Shown: positions 27,464 through 36,651 of the stretch, one piece after another
Numbering within the stretch: position 1 is the stretch's first letter
Layout: each line of letters begins with the position of its first letter
NCBI GenBank assembly: GCA_900766265.1
Contig: CAAFUS010000001.1
Coordinates: 1-64,000, forward strand
Length of the DNA: 64,000 nt
Source: Pseudomonadaceae bacterium
GTDB lineage: Bacteria > Pseudomonadota > Gammaproteobacteria > Pseudomonadales > Pseudomonadaceae
Direction: 5' to 3'
The notes under the pieces: generated by a model
The model's input: only the letters and a program-made list of their open reading frames with translations
Told to the model about the DNA's origin: nothing
Database searches by the model: none
Position numbers and translations under genes: made by a program

Positions 27464-30435
27464 TCGATCGGGGCCTTTTCTTCCCGATCAGCTGGCGCCT
27501 CCAGGTTAGCCCTTGCCTGATCACCACCAGTCGCAATCGAGGTCAACGACTCACATTCGCCGGTGAAGACGATAGTTCGCTCGTCGCTGTACGACTCATC
27601 TACGGCCTCGAAATAGCTGAGGTTCATGAACTTCCCAAGCACCTTGCCGATCGCTGGCGTCCACTCCGGCGTTGCGCCAAAAATGCAGAATCCATCAGCC
27701 TCCGCGATGTCTCGAGCAGATTTCAGGTTGGCCACATCCAACTGAGAGACCTCATCGATCAGCAGAGGCATCGACACCTTGCTGTCGCTTTGCAGCAGCT
27801 CTTTGAGCAAGAAGGCCAGCACACGAATATTGATCATCACCGACGTGCCCGTGGACTGTGCCTCCACCTTGAACTCTTCACGGCCCAGCAAACGAACACG
27901 GTAGTCGACGCTGCTAATCAACTTCGCCAAGTTCAGCGTGGAATCGCGGCGTTGGTCGGACTCAAAGAACTGGGTAAAGAAGCTGCCCAGGCGGTCGTAC
28001 AACACCTGTGGCGGGAGCTCACCACCACTCATATTCACGGCCTCAAGCACGGCCAATAACTCATCGAACTGAGGATGCAGTGTGCAGTCGATGCGAATCT
28101 CCGCAATATTCGAAATCTTGATGGACTTCAAATGGTCTTCGATCTCGCCGATGAAGCTGGTGATGAGCGTTCTCGTTGCACGAATCTGCCGCATCTGAAT
28201 ATCAGTGTCGGCATTGTGCGCAGCCACCTGGTGGAAGAGGTTGTCCTCTTCAGCAGTAAGCCTCGCATACAGCAAAGCATAGCGATCATGGAGCTGGCGC
28301 AGATCATTGAGTTCATAAGCGGCACGATGCGCTTGCTCGGAACTGTTGTCGTCTAGCGGAACAGCATCCAGCAGATCCGAGACCTGCTTGCTGGAAGCTT
28401 GAAGCAGAGCCAACAGACTCTGTGATCGATGCTCCATATCGTCGATCAGCGCCTTATTGACCACTACGTCACGAGCCTCGCTCCGTTGGAACCCGGACTT
28501 GAACAAGCCCAGGCGTACATGCAGCATTTCTGCAATCCGACTTGCCCAGCTCGTAACATTGTTGGCTTCGTCCTTAGCACGCTCCAGCGCATTCCAGGCT
28601 GCATCCCTCTGCGCCTTGGCTTCGTCGTGCCTCGTGTTCGCTTCCGCAGCCTGCCCCTCTAATAGGGCAAGCTGCTCTTTAGCATTCTCGTATTCACCTT
28701 CGAGGCGCTGGAGATCCGCCTCAATACGTTCAGCACTTCTGAGCAGGCCGATCTCGCGCTGATCCTTGGCAATCACTTCCTTCAGCTCCTTGCTTCGCAC
28801 GGCCAGTTTTTCTTCTGACTCGGTTACAAGCGTCGCAAGTTCGTTGTAGCGCGCCTGGGCTTTGTTTAGCTGCCGCGTCATCTTGTCTAACTCAGCCAGT
28901 TTGCGGTCAAGCAACTCAGCAGCGCTGTAGTGCTGCAGCGGTATACCAGTCAGTTTTCCGAGGAAACTGAGCTGGTCGCTCTCAACGTTAAAGAGGCCGG
29001 CAAAGCGCTCAATCACGCCCTGCGTAGTCGCCTCCAAGACCTCACACTCAACACTGAACGCTTTCTCGTTGAGGGAGTACAGCCGGTCAGCTGTCTGTTC
29101 GCTCAAAAGATCCAGGACGCTACTGGTCTGATTCTTGACCCACTGCTCAGCACCTTCAATCAAGGGCTTAAGCCGCTTGATCTCGCGGTTTTTTTCCTCG
29201 AATTCGTTGCGCAGTTTCGCCTTATCGTTACAGATCTCGAGGTCGTGCCTAGCTTCTTCGAGGGCGTCGAGACGAATCTGCAGGATTTCGTCGAGCGACA
29301 TGCCTGCGTAGCCAGCGCGGGCCGTACCGAGATCAATCACATCTTTCCGGATCAGATCGAAGGCCTTCTTAGCGTTAGTTGCTATGCCTCGGCATTGGTT
29401 GTACTCAGCCAACAGGCGGGTAGCCTCCTGCCCAGTCTCCCGACTGCGATCGTTGCGCTCGGAATATTCCGCCGCTCTCTCCTGGCGTACTTTCAGCAGT
29501 TGCGCCGTAACTTGCTCAATACTGTCTTCAGCGTCGTGGAGGAGATTCAGCAGATCGCTAGACCGCAACGCAAGCTCAATGAAACTCTGGTCGAATGCAT
29601 TCCAATAGCGTTCTCCGTTGCGGATCGTCTGGAGACGATCATGAGTGGCACGCAGTCGTTGATAGCGAGCCATGATGTCGCCGAAATTGACGTTGACCTC
29701 AGCCTCGGCCCGGGCCTTGCGACCTTCGATGATGGTCGCAATAGTGTCCGGCATAGTGCGTCTATCCTTGGCCCCGATGTCGAAGGACAGGTGGATCAGA
29801 CGCTTCCAAGCATCAATCTCGCGCTGCTTGGCACCACCACTCTTGAGCGGGAGCAGACAATAGCGCCCAGCATCCGCGCGGGTAGGCTGGTGCTTGTACA
29901 TACGCTCCTTGATGGTGGCAGAGTCACGGATCAGCACGCCGTTCATTTTCTTCAGACCGGCCGCGACCGACTTGATGCTCAGGCCAGGGACAGGCGCGCC
30001 CTGGCCGCCGTTGATTGGCGAGTAAACGTTCCAGAAAAGGTGCTCGATCTCACTGTATGCGCACGGCACACCAGTTCGCTCATAGCTGAAGGGCTTACTC
30101 CCCTGGTTCAAGACAATACAGAACGGACCGTGCGGATTTTCCGCCTCCAGGATCACGAAAGAGCTGCGCTCAGGGAAATAGAACTGGTAGGTGGAGTCGC
30201 GGCCATAGTAGCCGTTCGGGTTTTTCAGACCGAACTTCCGCTCGCAATCGTGCAAATTCTCTTCGGGCAACAGGAAAAATTTCATCGAATTCAGGATCGA
30301 TGTCTTACCTCCATTGTTGGCTCCAAGCAGGCAGATGTGCTCATTCAAAGGCACCTTTACATAGCAGTACTTCCCGCTGTTCACGAGCACGATTTGCTTA
30401 AAAGTGAACGACCAGTAGAAGTCCTCAATGCTCAT
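27460..30435 (-). CDS. jetC: Wadjet protein JetC (SMC-like ATPase, MksB-like)
   Basis: The SMC motor of Wadjet, which extrudes DNA loops and senses small circular DNA. The 991-residue protein has Walker A GANNGGKTSILNS (38-50) and C-terminal Walker B PLLIDEVSQLD with a downstream FGATPEW stretch. Two long coiled-coil segments lie between (about 290-480 and 520-680), interrupted by a hinge-like region. The Asn-Gly-Gly P-loop and the short length are typical of MksB/JetC rather than housekeeping SMC. It overlaps jetD upstream and jetA downstream by 4 bp each. Confidence 0.9.
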   Translation of the reverse strand: MSIEDFYWSFTFKQIVLVNSGKYCYVKVPLNEHICLLGANNGGKTSILNSMKFFLLPEENLHDCERKFGLKNPNGYYGRDSTYQFYFPERSSFVILEAENPHGPFCIVLNQGSKPFSYERTGVPCAYSEIEHLFWNVYSPINGGQGAPVPGLSIKSVAAGLKKMNGVLIRDSATIKERMYKHQPTRADAGRYCLLPLKSGGAKQREIDAWKRLIHLSFDIGAKDRRTMPDTIATIIEGRKARAEAEVNVNFGDIMARYQRLRATHDRLQTIRNGERYWNAFDQSFIELALRSSDLLNLLHDAEDSIEQVTAQLLKVRQERAAEYSERNDRSRETGQEATRLLAEYNQCRGIATNAKKAFDLIRKDVIDLGTARAGYAGMSLDEILQIRLDALEEARHDLEICNDKAKLRNEFEEKNREIKRLKPLIEGAEQWVKNQTSSVLDLLSEQTADRLYSLNEKAFSVECEVLEATTQGVIERFAGLFNVESDQLSFLGKLTGIPLQHYSAAELLDRKLAELDKMTRQLNKAQARYNELATLVTESEEKLAVRSKELKEVIAKDQREIGLLRSAERIEADLQRLEGEYENAKEQLALLEGQAAEANTRHDEAKAQRDAAWNALERAKDEANNVTSWASRIAEMLHVRLGLFKSGFQRSEARDVVVNKALIDDMEHRSQSLLALLQASSKQVSDLLDAVPLDDNSSEQAHRAAYELNDLRQLHDRYALLYARLTAEEDNLFHQVAAHNADTDIQMRQIRATRTLITSFIGEIEDHLKSIKISNIAEIRIDCTLHPQFDELLAVLEAVNMSGGELPPQVLYDRLGSFFTQFFESDQRRDSTLNLAKLISSVDYRVRLLGREEFKVEAQSTGTSVMINIRVLAFLLKELLQSDSKVSMPLLIDEVSQLDVANLKSARDIAEADGFCIFGATPEWTPAIGKVLGKFMNLSYFEAVDESYSDERTIVFTGECESLTSIATGGDQARANLEAPADREEKAPIE

Positions 30436-31253
30436 GCTTGCACTCCATCGCTAGGCAGTTTGAGTAGATAGGTTTCCTGCTCCAGAACAGTGTTCTTCTG
30501 GCGCATGTATCGGATAAGTTGGTCGGTCTCTGGCGAGACGCCCACATATTGAAGAACGTCCTGACCACCCGGCTCTGAAAGGCTATAGCGCGAGCGCTCA
30601 AGGCGCTTCTCAATATCGGTCGGAACCAAAAACCGGAGGTAGGCCTTGGGTAGTTGCCTGCGCAGCGTGGCGTACATGCGCAGCCCGCCCGGATCGACAT
30701 CGAACAGGCAGTGCAATTCGATGAACGTGTTGAGGAATATCGTGTTTAAACAGTTGGTGACCTGGTTACCCGCACCATAGATCAGCTCAATATCCCCCGG
30801 TTCTCGATGCAGCAGGCCGGAAACAAGGGTAAGAGTTCGCTCCAGCTCAAGAAAATTCTCCAGGTTTTCCACAATCACCCCGACTGGGGCTACCACTCTG
30901 GGTGCACGCCAATGATCCCCCTCATAGAGGGCTACAACTGGGTGCGGATGCATCAAGGATCGCATCAGGAGGTAGGCACCGGAGACGCTAGCTCGGTGGC
31001 TGTCACCATCAAGGGCAGCGCCAACCCGACCAGGATGGCCTGACGGTCTGAAGCGCTCGATTAGGACGGTAAATGCCGCCGGATCAGTAATGCTGACCTG
31101 GTATCGGGACTTGCCCAATTTTATTGAGTTGAAAATGCGTGCGAGTTCGGGGCGTTGGTATCCCACCTCAACAAGTCGATTAAGCAAGGCCTCGAAATTG
31201 AGCGTATCGCCCGCCTCGATTTTTGCTAGGTAGCCATGAATTATTGCAGACAT
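30432..31253 (-). CDS. jetD: Wadjet protein JetD (Toprim nuclease, MksG-like)
   Basis: The nuclease subunit of Wadjet, which cleaves plasmid DNA when the motor stalls. The 273-residue protein has a Toprim active site of the JetD type: E129 in VGVIVENLENF, D185 and D187 in LFDVDPGG, and the terminal EQE (258-260). It is rather short, with a reduced N-terminal arm compared with the longer JetD proteins I know. It is the first jet gene of the operon, so the order is D-C-A-B. A GGGGG-rich ribosome binding site precedes the ATG at 31253. Confidence 0.88.
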   Translation of the reverse strand: MSAIIHGYLAKIEAGDTLNFEALLNRLVEVGYQRPELARIFNSIKLGKSRYQVSITDPAAFTVLIERFRPSGHPGRVGAALDGDSHRASVSGAYLLMRSLMHPHPVVALYEGDHWRAPRVVAPVGVIVENLENFLELERTLTLVSGLLHREPGDIELIYGAGNQVTNCLNTIFLNTFIELHCLFDVDPGGLRMYATLRRQLPKAYLRFLVPTDIEKRLERSRYSLSEPGGQDVLQYVGVSPETDQLIRYMRQKNTVLEQETYLLKLPSDGVQA

Positions 31254-31293
31254 CTGCCCCCTCTCTATGGCCTGTACAGGGCCCTAGCTCAAG

Positions 31294-31458
31294 CTAGGCA
31301 CGGCCACTTGTGCTCTGCTCCTGCAACTTCAACTGCGCCCATTCTTCAATAGACTGAGCCGCAACAATCACGACAGCCTGCGAGGAGTCAGTCTCTGACT
31401 CGGTCCAGCCGTGTCGCCCTTCCGTCGCCCACTTGCATAGCGCTATAGCCTCAAACAT
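31294..31458 (-). CDS. Possible 54-residue protein upstream of jetD
   Basis: A short open frame ending 40 bp before jetD in the same direction. The product (MFEAIALCKWATEGRHG...) has a central hydrophobic patch and resembles no family I know. The ribosome binding site is weak. It could be the first gene of the Wadjet operon or a gene remnant. Confidence 0.35.
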   Translation of the reverse strand: MFEAIALCKWATEGRHGWTESETDSSQAVVIVAAQSIEEWAQLKLQEQSTSGRA

Positions 31459-32010
31459 GACGCAGCGTTACCCAGCCCACGAGAGCATTTGCTTGGCACT
31501 TCAAAAAATCAGACGCCTAGCCACTGGTCAAATTGCTTCGCCTAAGCACGATATGTAGAGTTTTCCTACGCATCTACAGTGTTTACATATACATGTAAAT
31601 TTTTCAAGCAGATGGGTGACCATGAAAGCGCCAGCAATCAATCAAGTCCGTTCGCTGGGATATATTGCTGCGCTACCGTCTAATCGAGACGGTGGTCTGG
31701 TCGGAGGGCCGGCTAACGATAAATCACGTAATCGATGTTCCAGGAAGGATGTCTTCAGGTAGCAAACGAAGAGCAACCTTAGGCAACTGAGACATCGTTA
31801 ATTCCTTTTCAGATGGAACCGGCACATCGATAGACGGCGAACGTTTTGACGTAAATAAGTATCTGAGGTTTAGCAGCCGTATGAATATAGCCTCTCCTCT
31901 GTCCAACGCTGCGATAGGACCAGCGAACCCTATTTAGCGCTACTTAGGCCCGATTTCGATTGTCAACGACCCCGACATTGGGCGGAACAGCAGCGCTTCG
32001 CCTGCTAACG
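31459..32010. other. Intergenic region between the Zorya-like and Wadjet operons
   Basis: About 550 bp with no convincing gene. It contains the palindrome at 31582-31599 followed by a plus-strand open frame of 46 codons (31622-31762) with a weak ribosome binding site and no recognisable family. A promoter for the minus-strand jet operon should lie here, but I could not assign it. Confidence 0.5.
31582..31599. promoter_or_regulatory. Palindromic operator-like site
   Basis: TTTACAT-ATAC-ATGTAAA: 7-bp perfect arms around a 4-bp centre, in an AT-rich stretch between two defence operons. It resembles a dimeric repressor operator. The regulator is unknown. Confidence 0.5.
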
Positions 32011-32664
32011 CTAGTTGTGCCCATCATCATCCTGAATGACCCAGCGCACCTCGATCCGGCGCTGTTGCGCATCCTCAGGCGGAACCCCTGAGATCGGCTG
32101 CGAATCACCGTAACCGGCAACGACGACTCGCCTAGCATTTGCAGGATCAAGAAGACCAATGATTAATTTGCGAGCCTCCCGTGCCCGGGCAGCGGAAAGG
32201 GTAAAGTTGTCGTCGTAGACCGTACAGAAAGCTTCAAAATTGGTTACCGGACGCGATACCGGAAGATTGTCCGTATGACCTTCTACAAATACCCTGCCGG
32301 TATTGAACTCAGTGAGAAAGTCGGCCACCTTCGCCTCGATACTGGTGAACGCAACCTTGGCCTGATCAGTAACGCACGCACTGCCGCGACCGAATACGCC
32401 GTCGCGCAACGTGATCTTTCGCGCATTCATGTCCAGCACCACCAACCTTTCGTTGTCAGTACCGCTGAGCGAATCCTTCAATTCGCTCAGCATGTTGCCG
32501 ACTTTCTCTCGCTGCGAGCTGCTGCTTTTCTCCAGTTCTTGTTTGTGCTTTAGATCTGAGTATGTCTTTTGCAACACCGACATCACCAGCAACAACATTA
32601 CAACGGCCATTACCCCGGCCATCAGATCGGCGATGGAAACCCATTCATTCGGTTTGTCTTTCAT
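32011..32664 (-). CDS. ZorB-like protein (MotB/OmpA-type stator subunit)
   Basis: A 217-residue inner-membrane protein with one N-terminal transmembrane helix carrying an acidic residue (SIADLMAGVMAVVMLLLVMSV, Asp13), as in MotB and ZorB proton channels. A linker and a C-terminal OmpA-like peptidoglycan-binding domain follow (VFVEGHTDNLPVS; NFTLSAARAREARKLI; VVVAGYGDSQPI). It should form a proton-driven rotary motor with the ZorA-like protein encoded 12 bp upstream. It is the last gene of the operon. Confidence 0.88.
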   Translation of the reverse strand: MKDKPNEWVSIADLMAGVMAVVMLLLVMSVLQKTYSDLKHKQELEKSSSSQREKVGNMLSELKDSLSGTDNERLVVLDMNARKITLRDGVFGRGSACVTDQAKVAFTSIEAKVADFLTEFNTGRVFVEGHTDNLPVSRPVTNFEAFCTVYDDNFTLSAARAREARKLIIGLLDPANARRVVVAGYGDSQPISGVPPEDAQQRRIEVRWVIQDDDGHN

Positions 32665-32676
32665 ACGCCTCTACCG

Positions 32677-34365
32677 TCAGGCCTCAAGGGCCAGAACGTT
32701 GTATTGGTCAGCGCGGGCTTCGAGAGATGCGAGCTGCTGGACAATCTGCGTCAACACAGAGTGCAGCTCCAGATGGCGTTGATCATCTGCGGTTGCCCTA
32801 AGCCCCGGTAGTTGCTCGTTGATTTGCCGCAGGCTTTGACTGATCAGTTCGACCCGATCGGTTACTGTGTCCATTGCTGGCTGCAGCGGACTGGAAAGCT
32901 GCATAGCCTTGAGGACGGCGACCATTTCTTCGATAGCCTGGGCGCTTTGGGCAGCTTTTTCAGTGACGTCCTGATAACGAGCATTGACCGCTGAGAGGTG
33001 GCGTCCGCTATTAGAAACAGCTTTCAATCCAAGTTTGATGTCGCTGCATAAAGCGTTCACCAAGTTAGTCATGCCTTCCACGTTTTCATTCAGCGTTTCG
33101 CTGGTAACGAGGAATTCCGCCTGGGCATTTTTTTGAATAGCAACCGACTCACTGTTGGATTGTTGGACGTTTTCCATGGTCCGGCCAACATTTTCGGAAA
33201 GGTCCCCAACCGCAGTTGAAATGCCCTTGGTGGCATCGGTCATGGTAGCTGCCATACCGGTCATGTTCGTTGCAAAGCTTTCGCCCATCATTTCGATGGT
33301 TTTCCCAAGGTCCTGCTTAAGGCTGCCTAGGACATCGGCAACTCCGACTTTGAACCCGTTGATGGCTGACTGTAGCTGCCCAGCTGATTGCCCTACATCA
33401 CCAGCAGCCTCAGCCATTTGCGAAGCCGCTTGCGAAATCGCTCCCAAGTTACGAGTGTTGGCCTCGACGAACTGCTCCAATGCATTACGCGTAGCCTGGC
33501 TATCTTCGAGGAGCCGCTGGTTCTGCTCGCCGTGCCTATGCAGCAGCGCAGTGCTCTCTGACTGGAATTTATTGGCTTCCAGGGCGATAGAATTGAGGGT
33601 TTGGATTTGCGGTAACACAGCCTCCTGCAGCTTTTCTACTGCTTGCCGGGTCGCCTCGAGCGCGCTGGTAATGCCGGCGTTGCCACGTTCGCTAAGCTTG
33701 AGCTGCTGAGCGAACAACTCGCCGTTGGCTTCCGTTTGGCTCAGCAGGCTTCGGTCGATCCTGACGAGCACATCAATAACTGCCTGCTGGGCTTGTTCCC
33801 GCTCTTTCTTCTGCTCTTCGCGGGCAGTTTCAAAAGCGGTTTTCATCTTGCCCACACACCAGCGCAACCGTCGCTCCTCATAACCGTTCTTAGCGCTCCA
33901 GGCTTTCAGCAAAAGGAAAGCGCAAATGCCCCAAGTCGAGGTTTTGAACTTAGTGCCTAATCCCTCCATCATTCCCATCAGGTTCGCCATGGCACTGTCC
34001 ATGCCACCGCCGGCGTTTGCCTCGACGAGAATTGTAGATGCCTTATTGAGAGCTATGCCGAGACCGAGAAAGGTTCCCAGCAGGCCGAGAATAAGTAGGA
34101 TGCCCGGCATTATGTCGGCCATCTTTTCCCCGGTAGTTGCCACTGCGGCGCTAATGTCGTTTATCGAACCGTGCTCAACGTCCAAATCATCGGATGTGTC
34201 GTCATGAGTTCCGCCATTCCACTTTTTTTCCCAACTAGAGGGCCGTGCCCCAACCCAGACGAGCACCACAGTCAGGCAGATCAGTGCTAGTAGAGAAACT
34301 CCGAATACAATTTGAATGGGGTCATTGCCTGGCAGGAGAAAAGCGATGATCTCTTCAAATTTCAC
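32677..34365 (-). CDS. ZorA-like protein (MotA/TolQ/ExbB family) with long coiled-coil tail
   Basis: A 562-residue membrane protein. There is one transmembrane helix at 17-38, then MPGILLILGLLGTFLGLGIA (86-105) and TSTWGICAFLLLKAW (143-157), the conserved MotA/ExbB core. A tail of nearly 400 residues is predicted to be helical coiled-coil and is rich in Gln, Ala and Ser. In known Zorya systems the ZorA tail extends into the cytoplasm and passes the motor signal to effectors. The start overlaps the end of the upstream coiled-coil gene by 4 bp (ATGA). Confidence 0.88.
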   Translation of the reverse strand: MKFEEIIAFLLPGNDPIQIVFGVSLLALICLTVVLVWVGARPSSWEKKWNGGTHDDTSDDLDVEHGSINDISAAVATTGEKMADIMPGILLILGLLGTFLGLGIALNKASTILVEANAGGGMDSAMANLMGMMEGLGTKFKTSTWGICAFLLLKAWSAKNGYEERRLRWCVGKMKTAFETAREEQKKEREQAQQAVIDVLVRIDRSLLSQTEANGELFAQQLKLSERGNAGITSALEATRQAVEKLQEAVLPQIQTLNSIALEANKFQSESTALLHRHGEQNQRLLEDSQATRNALEQFVEANTRNLGAISQAASQMAEAAGDVGQSAGQLQSAINGFKVGVADVLGSLKQDLGKTIEMMGESFATNMTGMAATMTDATKGISTAVGDLSENVGRTMENVQQSNSESVAIQKNAQAEFLVTSETLNENVEGMTNLVNALCSDIKLGLKAVSNSGRHLSAVNARYQDVTEKAAQSAQAIEEMVAVLKAMQLSSPLQPAMDTVTDRVELISQSLRQINEQLPGLRATADDQRHLELHSVLTQIVQQLASLEARADQYNVLALEA

Positions 34366-35633
34366 GCTGCTACCTCGACGAGCTTGGCTGCCCTAGCGCG
34401 GCTTGCTTCTTCATAGATGTTCGCAAAGTCGATGATCAAGGCTTGCTCATCTTCGGTCAGCTCTTCCCACTGCCTTCCATGCTGGGCACACTCGATAATG
34501 ATCATTCCTGCTTTGGCGCTGTCATCGAGCAGGTATTCCTTACCTGCATAATCTTCGCGATTTTTTTCGAGCATCTGAAGAAAGCCTTCAGCGGCAAAAA
34601 CGTAGCTGCGCATTTCATTGGTGCGCTTACGCTGCGTCTCGAGTTTCTCCCTAAGAGGCGGCAGTTTGTCTTGGAGCTCATTTAGCATTGCGGCTTCTTC
34701 TGGCTCCAAATCTGAAAGGCGTTGCGCCACCTCAAGGCGACGCAGCAGTACTTTGTCCTTGGCAAGAGCTTCGTTCAAAGTTTTCCACTCTTGCTCCATG
34801 TCCTGCAGGCTATGTCCCCAGGCCATGATCATTTCTTCGAACACAAATGGGATCAGCTTCTGCTTGAAGCGGCTGAGAATGATGTCATCAAGTCGCATGG
34901 CCTGAGCATCGCTTATCTGCGGGTCTTTCTTTAGCAGCTCAGCGCCAATTTCCATCAGGAAGAGATCATCGGCGTTAATTGCGTGAATATCCTGGGCTTC
35001 GGTTAGGCGTCTTTCGGTATCTTTAAGCAGCTTCTGGGCCGCTCGCAGACGAAGGTAGTGCTCGAAGCTTTCAATATTGCTGTTCTCGAGAACGTTGCTG
35101 ATACGCGTGGTTAGCTGAGCGTAGCTGGTAATCAGGCTGGCCAGGTCGATTGCCTTGGCGGCATCGCCGCGTAGATTGCTGCGAGCTTCCCGCAGGGTCT
35201 CTTCATGTTGCTCGGCTGCAGCCATCTCTTCATCATTAAGCCAGGTCCCTTTAAGTTGCTTGGCCCTATCAATAGCCCAGTTGATGGCTTTTTCGACCTT
35301 TGCTGCCATCTCGGTCTGATCCCAAGCCACTAAAGCGCCCAGCGCCTTGTCAAACGCAACGATTGCGCCGGCCACCCAGGGGAAGGTTGGTAGATTTGTT
35401 GCCGCCCATTTGGCGGCAATCTTTAGAGCCGGTTGCACAACAGTGGAGATGAATGGCTTTACCTTCTGCCAGACGCTCTTCACCGTACCAACGAAAGTTT
35501 CAGCTTTTTCAGCCATCCAGCTGATGGCCTTAGCGGCCACCTTTTTGGTGGATTCCCAAGCAGCCGCCACCGTATCCGTCACCGCCGAGACGACACGTGT
35601 AACGCCATCCCACACACCAGACCAAAATCCCAT
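34362..35633 (-). CDS. Amphipathic coiled-coil protein of the Zorya-like operon
   Basis: A protein of about 423 residues with no family that I recognise. Its first 100 residues form a run of amphipathic helices rich in Trp, Lys, Val and Ala (GFWSGVWDGVTRVVSAVTD; KSVWQKVKPFISTVVQPALK) that could lie on or insert into a membrane. The rest is acidic, helical and probably coiled-coil (about 130-380). The start at 35633 is preferred because AGGAG precedes it and homology-free extension upstream would overlap the AAA gene. It occupies the place where known Zorya operons encode their effectors (ZorC/D or ZorE), so a membrane-active effector or a coupling factor is possible. Confidence 0.75.
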   Translation of the reverse strand: MGFWSGVWDGVTRVVSAVTDTVAAAWESTKKVAAKAISWMAEKAETFVGTVKSVWQKVKPFISTVVQPALKIAAKWAATNLPTFPWVAGAIVAFDKALGALVAWDQTEMAAKVEKAINWAIDRAKQLKGTWLNDEEMAAAEQHEETLREARSNLRGDAAKAIDLASLITSYAQLTTRISNVLENSNIESFEHYLRLRAAQKLLKDTERRLTEAQDIHAINADDLFLMEIGAELLKKDPQISDAQAMRLDDIILSRFKQKLIPFVFEEMIMAWGHSLQDMEQEWKTLNEALAKDKVLLRRLEVAQRLSDLEPEEAAMLNELQDKLPPLREKLETQRKRTNEMRSYVFAAEGFLQMLEKNREDYAGKEYLLDDSAKAGMIIIECAQHGRQWEELTEDEQALIIDFANIYEEASRARAAKLVEVAA

Positions 35634-35655
35634 ACTGCTCTCCTTGTGAGCTTTT

Positions 35656-36603
35656 TTACTGAATGCCAAGCAGGGCCTTGGCCCGAGCGGCATCCTGCTC
35701 GGAATGCGCTCTACTCGATGAATTTGCGTTAGCTACGTGTCGATGGGCGGCAAGCACTTCTTCAATGGCTGCGTGCAAATGTTCGACGTTTAGTTGTGGC
35801 GCACAGCCAATCTGCTCGGCGGCAAGCAGCGCCTTTGGCAGCGCAAGGCGCATACAGGTGCGTATCTCCCGCCCTGACAATCCGTCTGAAAGCTGACCTG
35901 CGCTCTCAATCAGGCTTTCCCGTTGGTCGCCAAGGGGAATCTGCTCGACTAGAAACCTGCTCCAGAGCTGCTCTCGGGCCGCGAGATCAGGTAGCGTGAA
36001 CTCGACGTGGTAGCCAATTCGGCTTCGAAAGGCTTCGTCATAGTTCTTTGCAAAGTTGGTGGCAAACACCACGATTCCTTCATGACGCTCAAGCTCGATC
36101 AAAAGCGTGGACCGCATAGCGTTGACTTCGTTGTCCACGCCCTGTGTAACGGATGAGAGACGTTTACCCAGTAGGGTGTCCGCCTCGTCAAAGAACAACA
36201 GCGCGCCAGTTTGCCGCGCTTGTTCGAAGGCTCCCTGAATATTTTTGGCAGTGTCGCCCATGAACTTGCTTTCCAGTTCAGCGATACCCAGCGCCATATA
36301 TGGCAGACCGAGCTGCCCGGCGAGCGCTTCGGCGCATAGCGTTTTGCCGGTGCCCGGCGGCCCGTAGAAATTCAGGATGGCGGTCATCCCCATCGGGTCT
36401 ACTGCCTCAAAGCCCCAGTCTTGATAAATCTTCTTGTGAAAACGTAGGCGTGCCAGGCATTCATCCAGCTGAAGTCGAGTTCTGGCGGGCAAAACGACGT
36501 CGCGCGTCAGGTTAAAGCGTGCTTCGTGCAGAGGAATATCAGAGGCGAATGTCTCCATGTCCTGCTGCGTCAAAGGAGCAAAGGTTGCTTTGGCTTCGTT
36601 CAT
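35656..36603 (-). CDS. AAA+ ATPase of the Zorya-like operon
   Basis: A 315-residue AAA+ ATPase with Walker A FYGPPGTGKTLCAE (81-88), Walker B LLFFDEADTLLG (135-142), and a sensor/arginine-finger region (VVFATNFAKNYDEAFRSRIGY). It is of the classic FtsH/Cdc48-like clade, with a short N-terminal helical region and a small lid domain. No protease or transmembrane domain is attached. The gene starts 48 bp after the WYL gene and ends 22 bp before the coiled-coil gene, so all belong to one operon. It is likely to remodel or release a partner, perhaps the coiled-coil protein. Confidence 0.88.
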   Translation of the reverse strand: MNEAKATFAPLTQQDMETFASDIPLHEARFNLTRDVVLPARTRLQLDECLARLRFHKKIYQDWGFEAVDPMGMTAILNFYGPPGTGKTLCAEALAGQLGLPYMALGIAELESKFMGDTAKNIQGAFEQARQTGALLFFDEADTLLGKRLSSVTQGVDNEVNAMRSTLLIELERHEGIVVFATNFAKNYDEAFRSRIGYHVEFTLPDLAAREQLWSRFLVEQIPLGDQRESLIESAGQLSDGLSGREIRTCMRLALPKALLAAEQIGCAPQLNVEHLHAAIEEVLAAHRHVANANSSSRAHSEQDAARAKALLGIQ

Positions 36604-36651
36604 GGCGTGGGCCTGGTATCAGTTGTTTAAATGATTTTCATGAAGCCAGCG

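Noticed and set aside
31724..31906. Minus-strand frame of 60 codons
   Set aside because: No ribosome binding site, no recognisable product, and a poor position relative to neighbouring operons.
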